The position numbers and the translations under genes are program-made. From contig JAKOGI010000056.1 in the NCBI GenBank assembly GCA_029747015.1, forward strand, positions 846,501-910,500: DNA of 64,000 nucleotides, in the 5' to 3' direction. Positions 23,162 to 32,696 of this stretch are shown here, in pieces; the stretch's first letter is position 1, and every line of letters starts with the position of its first letter. This stretch comes from Carnegiea gigantea (taxonomy: Eukaryota > Streptophyta > Magnoliopsida > Caryophyllales > Cactaceae). The notes under the pieces are model-generated. The model saw only the letters and a list, made by a program, of their open reading frames with translations. It ran no database searches and had not been told where the DNA came from.

Positions 23162-24641
23162 CTTCTATATATGAATAGCTTTCCGTTTCTGATGTACTCG
23201 TTTCAGTTTTTGAGCTAACGGATTCATAACAGCTTGAGATTGCTTCAAGTGAACTAGAGTTTATTGAATAAAGCTCATCTTGAATTTCTTCAAATTCTTC
23301 TGAGAAGAGTTTTACTACATTTGCTTTTCTTTTGTTACAGTCAATAGATTTGTGTCCTATTTGTCCACAATTCCAACATTGACAAGCAGTAGGTTTTTTA
23401 TTTCTTTTAGAATATCTATTTTGTGGGTTAAAGTTTTCTTGAGTTAAATTTTCGTGTTGAAAATGTTTACTACTTTTTTGTGGTTTATTTACTGATTTCT
23501 CCATTTTCACTTTTTCAGTCTTTGTTCTTTTCTTTGAAAATTTCTTCTTTTTAGGGAATTTTTTCTTTGGAGATTTTCTAGTAGTAGTTTTCTTGGTATT
23601 TTGTTTTGGAGTTCTTTTTCTTTTAGGTCTAAAATTTGGATAATTTTTACAACCATATTGTCCTGATTCTTTTACGTCTTCACAACAAAGAGTTACTTCT
23701 TTAATATATCTTCTTCTGCTTTCTTGTAAACAAAGTTCCATCATTTCTTTATTTATTAGAGTCTGAACTGCAGCTACTGATCTAAAAATAGACGAATGTT
23801 TTGCATACACTTCAAACTTATCTGAAAAGTATTTATTCCATGGATGAGAAAATTTATTTAGTAAAAGTTGGATATAAGGCTCTTGATTTTCCGTAGAATC
23901 ATAAAGCTCATAGTAGTATCTTTCAAATTCACAAAAGAAACTTTTATAGTTGCATAAATTACAAATTCTTAAATTGGTAAGTTTGTATAAAGTTTCTTTT
24001 TTCCCTTCTATTTTATTTAATTCTGGATTTTTAATAAATTCGTATCCTTGAAATTGTCCTAATAAATATTTTTCAAAGGTCCAAACTCCATGTTCGATGG
24101 AAATTCTAAGATTTCTTTCTACATCCACTTCTATTAGATTTCTTAGTGCTAGAGATATTCCACTATACCAATTTAATACATTTCCTTGAAGGGAGTAAAT
24201 TATTAAATGGTAAATAGCATTGACATCTCTGTCTTCTGCGGCATAAGTTGGTTCTTGCATTAAAGATAGTATTAGTGAACTTCTCCAAGTGTCTAAAGCT
24301 GCTCTTTTATCTGTTACACAATTTATATTTAAAAAATATCCCCATGCAGGTACTGGTTCTAAAAGAAACGAATTTTTTTGTTTAAATTCTTCATTGATAG
24401 TGTTCTTTCTTATTGAAGGTTTGCTCTTGTTTTGAAAGTCAGCTGTATGTTTATTCTTATGGATTGAATTAGTTCTAAAAGGATTAGAAGGTTCTCCAGT
24501 TTCATAATTATTTAGATTGTTACTTCCTACACTTTCTGTAAGTGTTCCTACTTGCATGTTTACTTGTTTTACTAGTTCAGTTAATTGGAGATTTTCAAAG
24601 TCATTTAACAATTCTTCAATAACTTTATTATAGTCTCCCAT
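23151..24641 (-). CDS. Pararetrovirus coat protein ORF, intact reading frame (496 aa)
   Basis: A complete frame from ATG 24641 to TGA 23151. The central part has the conserved coat-protein region of caulimovirids. A Lys/Arg/Thr-rich segment (about residues 345-390) precedes a CCHC zinc knuckle CWNCGQIGHKSIDC at about 422-435, and the C-terminus is Ser/Glu-rich. This basic-plus-knuckle arrangement binds nucleic acid during packaging. The start shares one base with the stop of the preceding small ORF (TAATG) and the end overlaps the movement-protein ORF by 11 bases. It is the only large ORF of this copy without a break. Expression is not implied. Confidence 0.85.
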   Translation of the reverse strand: MGDYNKVIEELLNDFENLQLTELVKQVNMQVGTLTESVGSNNLNNYETGEPSNPFRTNSIHKNKHTADFQNKSKPSIRKNTINEEFKQKNSFLLEPVPAWGYFLNINCVTDKRAALDTWRSSLILSLMQEPTYAAEDRDVNAIYHLIIYSLQGNVLNWYSGISLALRNLIEVDVERNLRISIEHGVWTFEKYLLGQFQGYEFIKNPELNKIEGKKETLYKLTNLRICNLCNYKSFFCEFERYYYELYDSTENQEPYIQLLLNKFSHPWNKYFSDKFEVYAKHSSIFRSVAAVQTLINKEMMELCLQESRRRYIKEVTLCCEDVKESGQYGCKNYPNFRPKRKRTPKQNTKKTTTRKSPKKKFPKKKKFSKKRTKTEKVKMEKSVNKPQKSSKHFQHENLTQENFNPQNRYSKRNKKPTACQCWNCGQIGHKSIDCNKRKANVVKLFSEEFEEIQDELYSINSSSLEAISSCYESVSSKTETSTSETESYSYIEDEY

Positions 24642-24850
24642 TATTGGCTACTTTCTGCCTCTTCTTGTTTTTCTTTAACTTTTAGTAAATGTCTTTCTTC
24701 TATAGTTTTTTGAATAACTTCTTCTTGTTCTTTTAAGATGTTATTTTGATATCTTTCAATATATTTAGCATCATCACTATTTGGGTTGATTTTATCGGGT
24801 AGTTCAATTTCTATCGGAATATATTCTCTTTTTTGTTTGGGTTTTAACAT
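24641..24850 (-). CDS. Pararetrovirus small ORF before the coat protein (69 aa)
   Basis: Very polar, Glu/Lys-rich, helical by composition (KEQEEVIQKTIEERHLLK). Its TAA overlaps the coat-protein ATG. The plus copy has the same ORF at 25882-26090 but one base shorter, hence frameshifted. Function unknown. Confidence 0.6.
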   Translation of the reverse strand: MLKPKQKREYIPIEIELPDKINPNSDDAKYIERYQNNILKEQEEVIQKTIEERHLLKVKEKQEEAESSQ

Positions 24851-24874
24851 TCTTTCAACAGTTAGATTTATAAG

Positions 24875-24970
24875 TTACATTTGCATTACTAGTTGTTTAA
24901 TAGAGTTATTTATTTCTCTAATTTCATCTTTTACTGCTTTTAGTTCGTTTTCTAATTGCAGAAAGCTCAT
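24875..24970 (-). CDS. Pararetrovirus very small ORF (31 aa)
   Basis: ATG at 24970. A short amphipathic helix-like peptide (MSFLQLENELKAVKDEIREI...). The plus copy keeps it as 35 codons at 25763-25870. Conservation of start and frame in both copies suggests it was a real viral ORF, perhaps continuous with the next one in the ancestral virus. Confidence 0.45.
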   Translation of the reverse strand: MSFLQLENELKAVKDEIREINNSIKQLVMQM

Positions 24971-24976
24971 TGTTTA

Positions 24977-25288
24977 TTAATCTTCATCATTAAACCAGAA
25001 TTCCATATCAAATTGATCTAAATTGTTATCAATGTTGTTTTCTATATTCTCACAAATTTCTATATAAGTTCTTCTTTCTTCTTCATAAAATAAGAGGTCT
25101 AGTCTATCTTCATTTAACCAAATTATTTCTTTCGAGACATTATTTTTTCTTAGCTGTCTAATTTTTTGTATATAAAATTTTTGTTTTTATAATATTTCTT
25201 TTTTAGAAAAGGTTTTATATAAGTTGAGGACAGATTCACAATTTATTTGAGCTGTTATTTTGAGTTTGGGCACTTCAGGTTTCTCCAT
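24977..25288 (-). pseudogene. Pararetrovirus small ORF (about 103 codons, one stop)
   Basis: ATG at 25288, a TAA after about 30 codons, then open to TAA at 24977, with an acidic C-terminus (FWFNDED). The plus copy preserves the second half (25547-25756). Family not recognised. Confidence 0.45.
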
Positions 25289-25297
25289 TTAAAAATC

Positions 25298-25456
25298 TTA
25301 CTCAATTAAATAGATTTTTATCAGTCTATTAATTATAATTATTATTTTTTCTTTAAAAAATAAACAATTATTTTTGTTTTCATATACATATTTTAATAAT
25401 TGTAACATGTCTGTATCTCTATACATTCCTTCATCAAGTTCTAGCTCAAATTCCAT
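25298..25456 (-). CDS. Pararetrovirus small ORF, acidic N-terminus (52 aa)
   Basis: ATG at 25456 and stop at 25298, just before the next small ORF. It begins MEFELELDEGMYRDTDML. Single copy: the plus arm starts downstream of it. Whether it is a full viral gene or a fragment is unclear. Confidence 0.35.
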   Translation of the reverse strand: MEFELELDEGMYRDTDMLQLLKYVYENKNNCLFFKEKIIIIINRLIKIYLIE

Positions 25457-25762
25457 AGCATTTACACTTAAATTTTTGTGTAAAAGGACGTTTTGTTCTT
25501 TAGTCCTCAAAGTTTGTCAATATTACACAGCTAGTCCTTCCACACGGAACAAAAACTTTATATACAAAAAATTGGACAACTAAGAAAAAATAATGTCTCG
25601 AAAGAAATAATTTGGTTAAATGAAGATAGACTAGACCTCTTATTTAATGAAGAAGAAAGAAGAACTTATATAGAAATTTGTGAGAATATAGAAAACAACA
25701 TTGATAACAATTTAGATCAATTTGATACGGAATTCTGGTTTAATGATGAAGATTAATAAACA

Positions 25763-26090
25763 ATGGGCTTTCCGCAATTAGAAAACGAACTAAAAGCAAT
25801 GAAAGATGAAATTAGAGAAATGAATAACTCTATTATACAACTAGTAATGCAGATGCAACTTATAATCTAACTGTAGAAAGAATGTTAAAACCCAAACAAA
25901 AAAGAGAATATATTCTAATAAAAATTAAACTATCCGATAAAATCAACCCAAACAGTGATGATGCTAAATATATTGAAAGATATCAAAATAACATCTTAAA
26001 AGAACAAGAAGAAGTTATTCAAAAACTATAGAAGAAAGACATTTACTAAAAGCTAAAGAAAAACAAGAAGAGGCAGAAAGTAGCCAATAA
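25763..26090 (+). pseudogene. Two small pararetrovirus ORFs, plus copy
   Basis: ORF 25763-25870 (35 aa) is open. ORF 25882-26090 is the counterpart of the 69-aa ORF but is frameshifted by loss of one base (209 against 210 nt). It ends in the TAATG overlap with the coat-protein start at 26090. Confidence 0.5.
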
Positions 26091-27579
26091 TGGGAGACTA
26101 TAATAAAGCTATTGAAGAATTGTTAAATGACTTTGAAAATCTCCAATTAACTGAACTAGTAAAACAAGTAAACATGCAAGCAGGAATACCTACAGGAAGT
26201 GTAGGAAGTAACAATCCAAATAATTATGAAACTGTAAAGCCTTCTAATCCTTTTAGAACTAATTCAATCCATAAGAATAAACATACAATCGACTTTCAAA
26301 ACAAGGGAAGACTCCAATAAGAAAGAACACTATCAATGAAGAATTTAACCAAAAAAATCTGTTTCTTTTAAAACCAGTACCTGCATGGGGATATTTTTTA
26401 AATATAGATTGTGTAACAGATAAAAGAGCAGCTTTAGACACTTGGAGAAGTTCACTAATACTATCTTTAATGCAAGAACCAACTTATGCCGCAGAAGACA
26501 GAGATGTCAATGCTATTTACAATTTAATAATTTACTCTCTTCAAGGAAATGTACTAAATTGGTATAGTGGAATATCTCTAGCACTAAGAAATCTAATAGA
26601 AGTGGATGTAAAAAGAAATCTTGGAATTTCCATCGAACACGGAGTTTGGACCTTTGAAAAATATTTATTAGGACAATTTCAAGGGTACGAATTTATTGAA
26701 AATCCAGAATTAAACAGACTAGAAGGGAAAAAAGAAGCTTTATACAAACTTACCAATTTAAGAATTTGTAATTTATGCAACTATAAAAGTTTCTTTTGTG
26801 AATTTAAAAGATACTACTGTGAGCTTTATGATTCTACGGAAAATCAAGAGCCTTATGTCCAACTTTTACTAAATAAATTTTTTCATCCATGGAATAAATA
26901 CTTTTCAGATAAGTTTGAAGTGCATGCAAAACATCCGTCTATTTTTAAATCAGTAGCTGCAGTTCAGACTCTAATAAATAAAGAGATGATGGAACTTTGT
27001 TTACAAGAAAGCAGAAGAAGATATATTAAAGAAGTAACTCTTTGTTGTGAAGACGTAAAAGAACCAGGACAATATGGTTGTGAAAATTATCCAAATTTTA
27101 GACCTAAAAGAAAAGGAACTCCAAAATAAAATACCAAGAAAACTACTACTAGAAAATCTCCAAAGAAAAAATTCTCTAAAAAGAAGAAATTTTCAAACAA
27201 AAGAACAAAGATTGAAAAGGCGAAAATGGAGAAATTAGTAAATAAACTACAAAAAAGTAGTAAACATTTCCGACACAAAAATTTAACTCAAGAAAACTTT
27301 AACCCACAAAACAGATATTATAAAAGAAATAAAAAACCTACTGCTTGTTAATGTTGAAATTGTGGAGAAATAGGACACAAATCTATTGACTGTAACAAAA
27401 GAAAAGCAAATATAGTAAAACTCTTCTCAGAAGAATTTGAAGAAATTCAAGATGAACTTTATTCAATAAACTCTAGTTCACTTGAAGCAATCTCAAGCTG
27501 TTATGAATCCGTTAGCTCAGAAACTGAAACGAGTACATCAGAAACAGAAAGCTATTCAGATATAGAAGATGAGTACTGA
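26090..27579 (+). pseudogene. Pararetrovirus coat protein, plus copy, broken
   Basis: Open at 26090-26320, then a frameshift near 26310-26330. The frame resumes through 27129, where a stop interrupts the basic region. Further stops at about 27349-27362 fall in the zinc-knuckle segment. The 3' end overlaps the movement-protein ATG as in the minus copy. Confidence 0.8.
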
Positions 27580-28857
27580 AGATACAGAAATTATACAACA
27601 ACAAGAACAAGAAAATAATGAAAATTTTACCGGAATAATAACTTTCAACCCAAAACTTTATGAAAAGATTATAGCAACTGATTTATCTTTAAAGGATCCT
27701 CGTAATTTTATGAAAAAATTGGATGATTTTCTAACACGAAAATTAATAAGATACTTTAAGCTTTATACTACAGAACAACCAGTCAAAATTCAATATTTAC
27801 AAGGAAATATTCGATTACGATTAATGACTCAAGAAATAATCGATAAATTTCTAGAAGAAATTCCCTCTAAGGACAGAAAATTAACTAAGTATGTTCATTT
27901 ACAAGGAATACAAATTGCTGTAAATGCCTGTTTTAAAGAAGGTATCGACTCACCTACAATTCTATCTGTACATGATCAAAGATTTCGGAATATTCAGAAC
28001 AGTCATCTAGGAACACTACAAGGAAATCTAATTCACAAAAAATTAATTTTTGAATGCTACCTGAATTATTCAGTAACTCCGCAAAGTAAAAATATAGAAG
28101 ACACCTTAAATTTGCAATTTAAACTTTTAACAGATATCGGATTACAACCAGGAAATAATGCATTATCCTTTTATTATAGAGGTTTATACATTTTTTCCAA
28201 TACTAGCTTTCCTATCAAATATGTAAAACAAACAGAAAAAATAACTGTCGATCCAATCTTTTCAACCATCAGCACCATTATCTCTCCTCCTATGCAAGAA
28301 GCTAAAATACCTGCATTAACAGACTTTCGATTAGTTGAAAAAGATGAAGCATCAACTAGCTATCAAGCACTGTGACTCTCTTATACTGAAAAAGGAATAC
28401 AAATAGCTAATCAACCCATTCTAAAACGAAGCTATGGTACAATCCCTAGATCAAAACCTCCTTTTCTAACAAATACTCAAAGTAGTACCTACAAAGTAAA
28501 ATTGGACTATTTTAATGGACAAACTTGAATCTCTAATAAAATCTTGATAGATACTGGAGCATCTCAAAGCCATTGCATACCTTTGCCCATATCAGTCTCA
28601 ACCGCATCAGAATATAACTTTGTTACCTATAATGGTCAGAGAGCAACTCTAAATCAAATCTCTAGAATAATGATGAAAACTACTAGTTCCACTTTATTAG
28701 AATTTGATTACTATATTGATCACTCAATCAAGAATGACTTTTACCATATACTCTTAGGAATGAATTTCCTTGACCAATATACAAATTATGAAATTGGTCC
28801 TACTCATATAACTCTTGTAAATCCGTACACTACCATTATTCTTGAACGAATATGAAG
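27569..28857 (+). pseudogene. Pararetrovirus movement protein plus retropepsin-like domain, plus copy
   Basis: The best preserved movement-protein frame: 268 codons from ATG 27569 to a premature TGA at 28373-28375. A second stop lies near 28526-28528. The protease-like part is then open (28544-28855), with DTGASQSH and LLGMNFLDQY. The movement-protein part shows 30K-family features: a basic/hydrophobic N-terminus, then a conserved YVHLQGIQI segment and an FKEGIDSP segment ending in a conserved Asp. The frame shared by both parts confirms that they belonged to one ORF. Confidence 0.8.
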
Positions 28858-30343
28858 TAACTTGAAATACCTATTCTTACATATATAGATGTAACAGTCA
28901 AGGAATTAGATATCACTACCACTGCTTTAATTGATACAGGATTAAAAGTAACTTTCTTTCAAGACTTTTTACTTTCAAAATGGGATAAACTCCCAAATGA
29001 TCGTAAAATTCAAATCAAAGGCGTGCATCCTATTCCTACCTATTTAGATTTGGTTCAGAACAATGTTTCCATTAGTTTAGGCAACAAAATTCTTACTATA
29101 CCCATAGTACTCCAGTATAATTCTGGTTATGATATTTTATTAGGAAATGACTTCTGAAAACAGTTTGCGAAGTTTACACAGACTCCTTATACTGTTTATT
29201 TCACTACCAAATGTGGTCACACTTTGAAAATTCTCACTCTAAAACACCCCTACAGAGTACGCGCGAAGCGTGGTGGACATGGTTATGAACGAATTGCACT
29301 TCAAATCCAAACACAGAAACCTATTTTTACAGTTCACATAATCAAGAAAGATGACTTTTTAGTAAAACTCAAACGAATTTGTTCCAAAAATCCATTACAA
29401 TTTTGGAAACCTGAACATCCTCGAGTTAAAATAGAATTAACTCAAGAAGTTTATATCAAAAAAAAACCAATGCTATACTGAGAAGATGATATCAAGGAAT
29501 TTTCGATACAAATAAAAGAACTACTTGAAAAAGGACTCATTAGACCATCCAATGGAGCATACTCTTCCCCAACCTTTATGGTAGTTAACGAAGCAGAAAA
29601 AAGAAGAGGAAATGCTAGAATGGTTATTAACGATAAAAAACTAAATCAGTTTACAAAAACAGATAACTATTTCTTACCCAACAAAGAAGTATTAATTAAC
29701 CTTGTAAAAAACAGAAAATTCTTCTCAAAATTTGATTGCAAATCTGGCTTTTGGCAAATTAAAATAGAAGAAACAAGTATTAAATATACAGATTTTTGCA
29801 CCAAGAATTTTTTAAAGAAGAATGGATGATGCCTTTAAACACCTTAACAGTTTTCTTGTTGTCTATGTAGATGATATTTTAATAAGTTTAGACACTCTTG
29901 AAGAACATCGAGCACATCTCAACACATTTCTGGAAACAACTATTAAAGAAGGCATTTGCCTAAGTGAGAAAAAAGCTGTAATTGAAAAAGAGAAAATTAA
30001 ATTCTTAGGATTTGAAGTTGGCACAAACGGAATCAGCTTACAACCTCATATCTCTAGAAAAATCACGGAGTATCTAGACTAACTAAGAACAAAGAAACAA
30101 ATTCACGGTTTCTTAGGACTATTAAACTATGCTAGTTCTTATATCCCAGACTTAGCAAAAAAGAAAAAAGATTTACAAAGTCTACTCAAAAAAAATAATA
30201 CTCTTGGTTGGACAGAAAAACATACTGAAATTGTAAAGAAACTACAAGAAGAATGTCAACAACTTCCCAGTCTTAGACTCCTTGAACCTGAAGTCAACTT
30301 AATTCTTCAAATAGATGCCTCTGACAAAACATGGGCAGCAGGC
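28853..30343 (+). pseudogene. Pararetrovirus protease-RT, plus copy, truncated
   Basis: Overlaps the preceding stop (ATGA at 28853). There is a stop at codon 3, others near 29156 and 29479, and a deletion of part of RT near 29800 that joins two frames. The RT box here keeps YVDD (about 29866-29877), unlike the minus copy. It ends at the first RNase H motif, at the junction with LTR-A. Confidence 0.8.
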
Positions 30344-30612
30344 GCTCGTGGGAGGCAGGGATGTTTTATTTTCAATTTAATTTTCCTTTTTTTTAGGCTA
30401 AACCAGATAATGGGCTTAAGGATTGGGTCGAGTTTGAGTAATCTGGCCCACTGCTTTATTTCCGGTATTTTTTATCATTTTTTCGCATTTTGTCCGAATT
30501 ATTTAATACCTACGAAACAAAATAAAATCAAGTAAAAACCTAAAAGTAACGATTATAATGAGCATAAATCAGGCATAAAAGTATCGTAAATATGACATTT
30601 TTTACACGAACA

Positions 30613-32690
30613 AATACTCCTACACCAAGATTTTGCTCGTCCTCGAGCAAAACAACTAAACTACCTAAAAAAATAGAAAATAAGAAAAAGAAAATCCTAA
30701 CTCACTGTCGTAAAAATCAGAGTTGCATTTAGCATATGCAACAAGCCCTTTAAACCTATCGGTCTCTCAAGTGGGCGAGTGAGGTCTAGTGAGGGTTTTC
30801 AAGTGGAATACCCGTAAAATCCAAAAAGAAAATAAAAAATAAAAAATCTTTTCGGTTTTCTCTCAAAGCTAATGTGTACAGAATAAGAGAAAGATATACA
30901 CACGTTCTAATCAATTAAATCACCCATGTAATCAAGATATCGACCTGCATATATACAGAATGTACTTTAAAGTCCTCTACCCTATAAATGACATCAGATC
31001 ACTAATTTTTGACCTCATTGTATATCAAAATTCTGAATCCATCTCAGTGCTCGTTTGCAAGTGTATCATCATCCCAATACTTAGATTTACTAGAATTAGA
31101 CTCAATCCCACTTGATTGGCACAACTACATTATTGATATATTAACATTGGAAGTAAGCTTTCCCAGTAGTAGTATTGCCTCAAAGGATAACACCCAGTAG
31201 CGCGTACTTCAAAGGGTAACGCCCAGTAGCGCATGCCTCAAAGGGATACGTGTCATTCCAAATTTTACTTCATCTTTTCCTTTTTTCTTCTTTATTCATA
31301 ATTTTCATTCATTATTTTTTTAGAGTAATCATGTCACAAGTATCATGGAAGCCTAAGACTCAAGGATAATGATGAAAAGATAAATAGGAATTGGATTACA
31401 CATTTATAGTGAACAATTAGGATTAGAATTATGGCTTAGAATGACTCACTGAGGTCGGAGACCTTTCACGTACATCCTACTTACATACAAGCTAATAACC
31501 AAAGTACAGGGGATTCAAACTAATCAGAAAGAGTACAAACGTTCCCAAAAACCAAAAAAAATCTTCAAAATTTTACAAAAATGGGCATCTCACCCCCATA
31601 CTAAAATCTCACAATGTCCTCATTGTAGGAACTAAGGCATTAAAAAGCAATCACATCAGCTAAACAACCGTAAAACCATATGAAACTACAAATATATACA
31701 AACTAGGACACGATAAAAGTCAAAAACAAAACTAAAAACAAACACAAAATCACCAAAATAAAAATCTCAAAGGAAAAGCAAAAACAAAACTAACTCTAAA
31801 ACAAATCAAAGCACTAAATGACCAAAATCAAAACCAAACCTGAACAAAATAAAACCCAAACACAAAAATCAACAAGCAAAATAACTAAACAAAGAAAAAT
31901 AAATATCAAAACCTAACAAAAAAAAACAAAACCAATCAAGACCAACACAAACCTAATCGCCCAAAATAAAAACAAAACCAAACCAAAGATTTACTAAACA
32001 CCAACCTAAATCAAAGAAACCTAAAACGAAACAAAATGCAAAAGAAAGAAAAGCTAAATACAAAACAAAAACAAAAACACTAAAACATCAAAAAGAAAAC
32101 AAAAAGAAACTGTTAAACATAAACAAAACCAAAGAAAAACCAAAACTCACTAAACTAAAGAAACAAGACACCAAACCAAAGGAACAAAACACAAATTCAA
32201 GGAAACCAAACAATGAAACTAGAACATACACAACGACAATCCTAGATGTTCACAACTATCAAGTATTCACAAAACAATAACACAATCAAGGGTGATCATA
32301 GCCCACACGGTTCAACAAATCCCAAATTACTCCTCAAGATTGATTATAGTCCTAAATATCCACAACTAAGTACGAAACGAAAGAAAAGAGAAGAAAAAGG
32401 AGAAAAGGGGAAAGTAAAATGATCATACCAGGTTGGATACAGATTATACCCAAACTAAATGTTTCACTCAAATTATATCGAGGACGACCATGGAGCATCA
32501 GCCGCTCCATATTAAGCTGAAAAGTGCAACTCACATCAAAACTCGTTAAAGCATGTAGCAGCTTATCAAACAAAAAAGCCCAACTCTCAATCACATAGAA
32601 ACGGTGAAAAGCAGTGAGTTGGAGCCAAAAAGAGTACATCCACCTAACCAATAAAGTATAGGTAAGGGCCCACTACAACTTATCAAGTAG
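30613..32690 (-). other. Non-coding 3' interior of element 2
   Basis: No protein domain. It includes the palindrome TTTTGCTCGTCCTCGAGCAAAA at about 30632-30653, repeated CCCAGTAGCGC words near 31195-31235, and a long A/C-rich tract (separate entry). Confidence 0.5.
31550..32240. repeat. A/C-rich strand-asymmetric tract
   Basis: About 700 bases dominated on the plus strand by AAAACAAAACCAAA-like words with very few G or T. Such composition is common in the untranslated 3' part of gypsy elements and could act as an extended polypyrimidine/polypurine region. No repeat unit of fixed length is seen. Confidence 0.6.
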
Positions 32691-32696
32691 TTGAGC

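Larger units (their letters stand above)
17661..25546 (-). mobile_element. Endogenous pararetrovirus, near-full-length copy (Caulimoviridae, cavemovirus/solendovirus-like)
   Basis: Read on the minus strand the order is: small ORFs, coat protein with zinc knuckle, movement protein, aspartic protease-RT-RNase H, distal ORF, non-coding region with TATA and poly(A) signals, Met-tRNA primer site, leader-proximal ORF. About 7.8 kb is close to one caulimovirid genome, circularly permuted so that it opens between the leader-proximal ORF and the small ORFs. A separate coat-protein ORF before the movement protein favours cavemo/solendovirus. There is no integrase or LTR pair. Several ORFs carry stops or frameshifts, so this is a fossil copy. 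Confidence 0.88.
20342..30343. repeat. Large inverted repeat made by two head-to-head pararetrovirus copies
   Basis: Left arm 20342-25187 (antisense) and right arm 25547-30343 (sense) carry the same genes in opposite orientation, about 4.8 kb each. The single-copy spacer is about 360 bp (25188-25546). The arms differ at many scattered positions and by small indels, so neither is a recent exact copy of the other. Confidence 0.85.
25547..30343 (+). mobile_element. Endogenous pararetrovirus, truncated copy
   Basis: Same virus as the minus copy. It begins inside a small ORF and ends at the start of RNase H, where viral sequence meets LTR-A (30340-30344). It lacks most of RNase H, the distal ORF, promoter and primer site. 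The decay pattern is independent: several stops unique to this copy, while some stops of the minus copy are absent here. Confidence 0.85.
15434..30612 (-). repeat. 3' LTR (LTR-A) of element 2, in three pieces
   Basis: The pieces are 15434-15720, 17142-17660 and about 30344-30612. They align to LTR-B in order. The first gap is the hAT element and the second is the pararetrovirus block. About 600 bp matching LTR-B 35181-35783 is missing at the second break. Confidence 0.8.

Noticed and set aside
17661..30343. Viral block read as a gypsy-type LTR retrotransposon
   Set aside because: It has a movement protein, a separate coat protein with knuckle, a Met-tRNA primer site in a leader and no integrase or LTRs; all point to a pararetrovirus.
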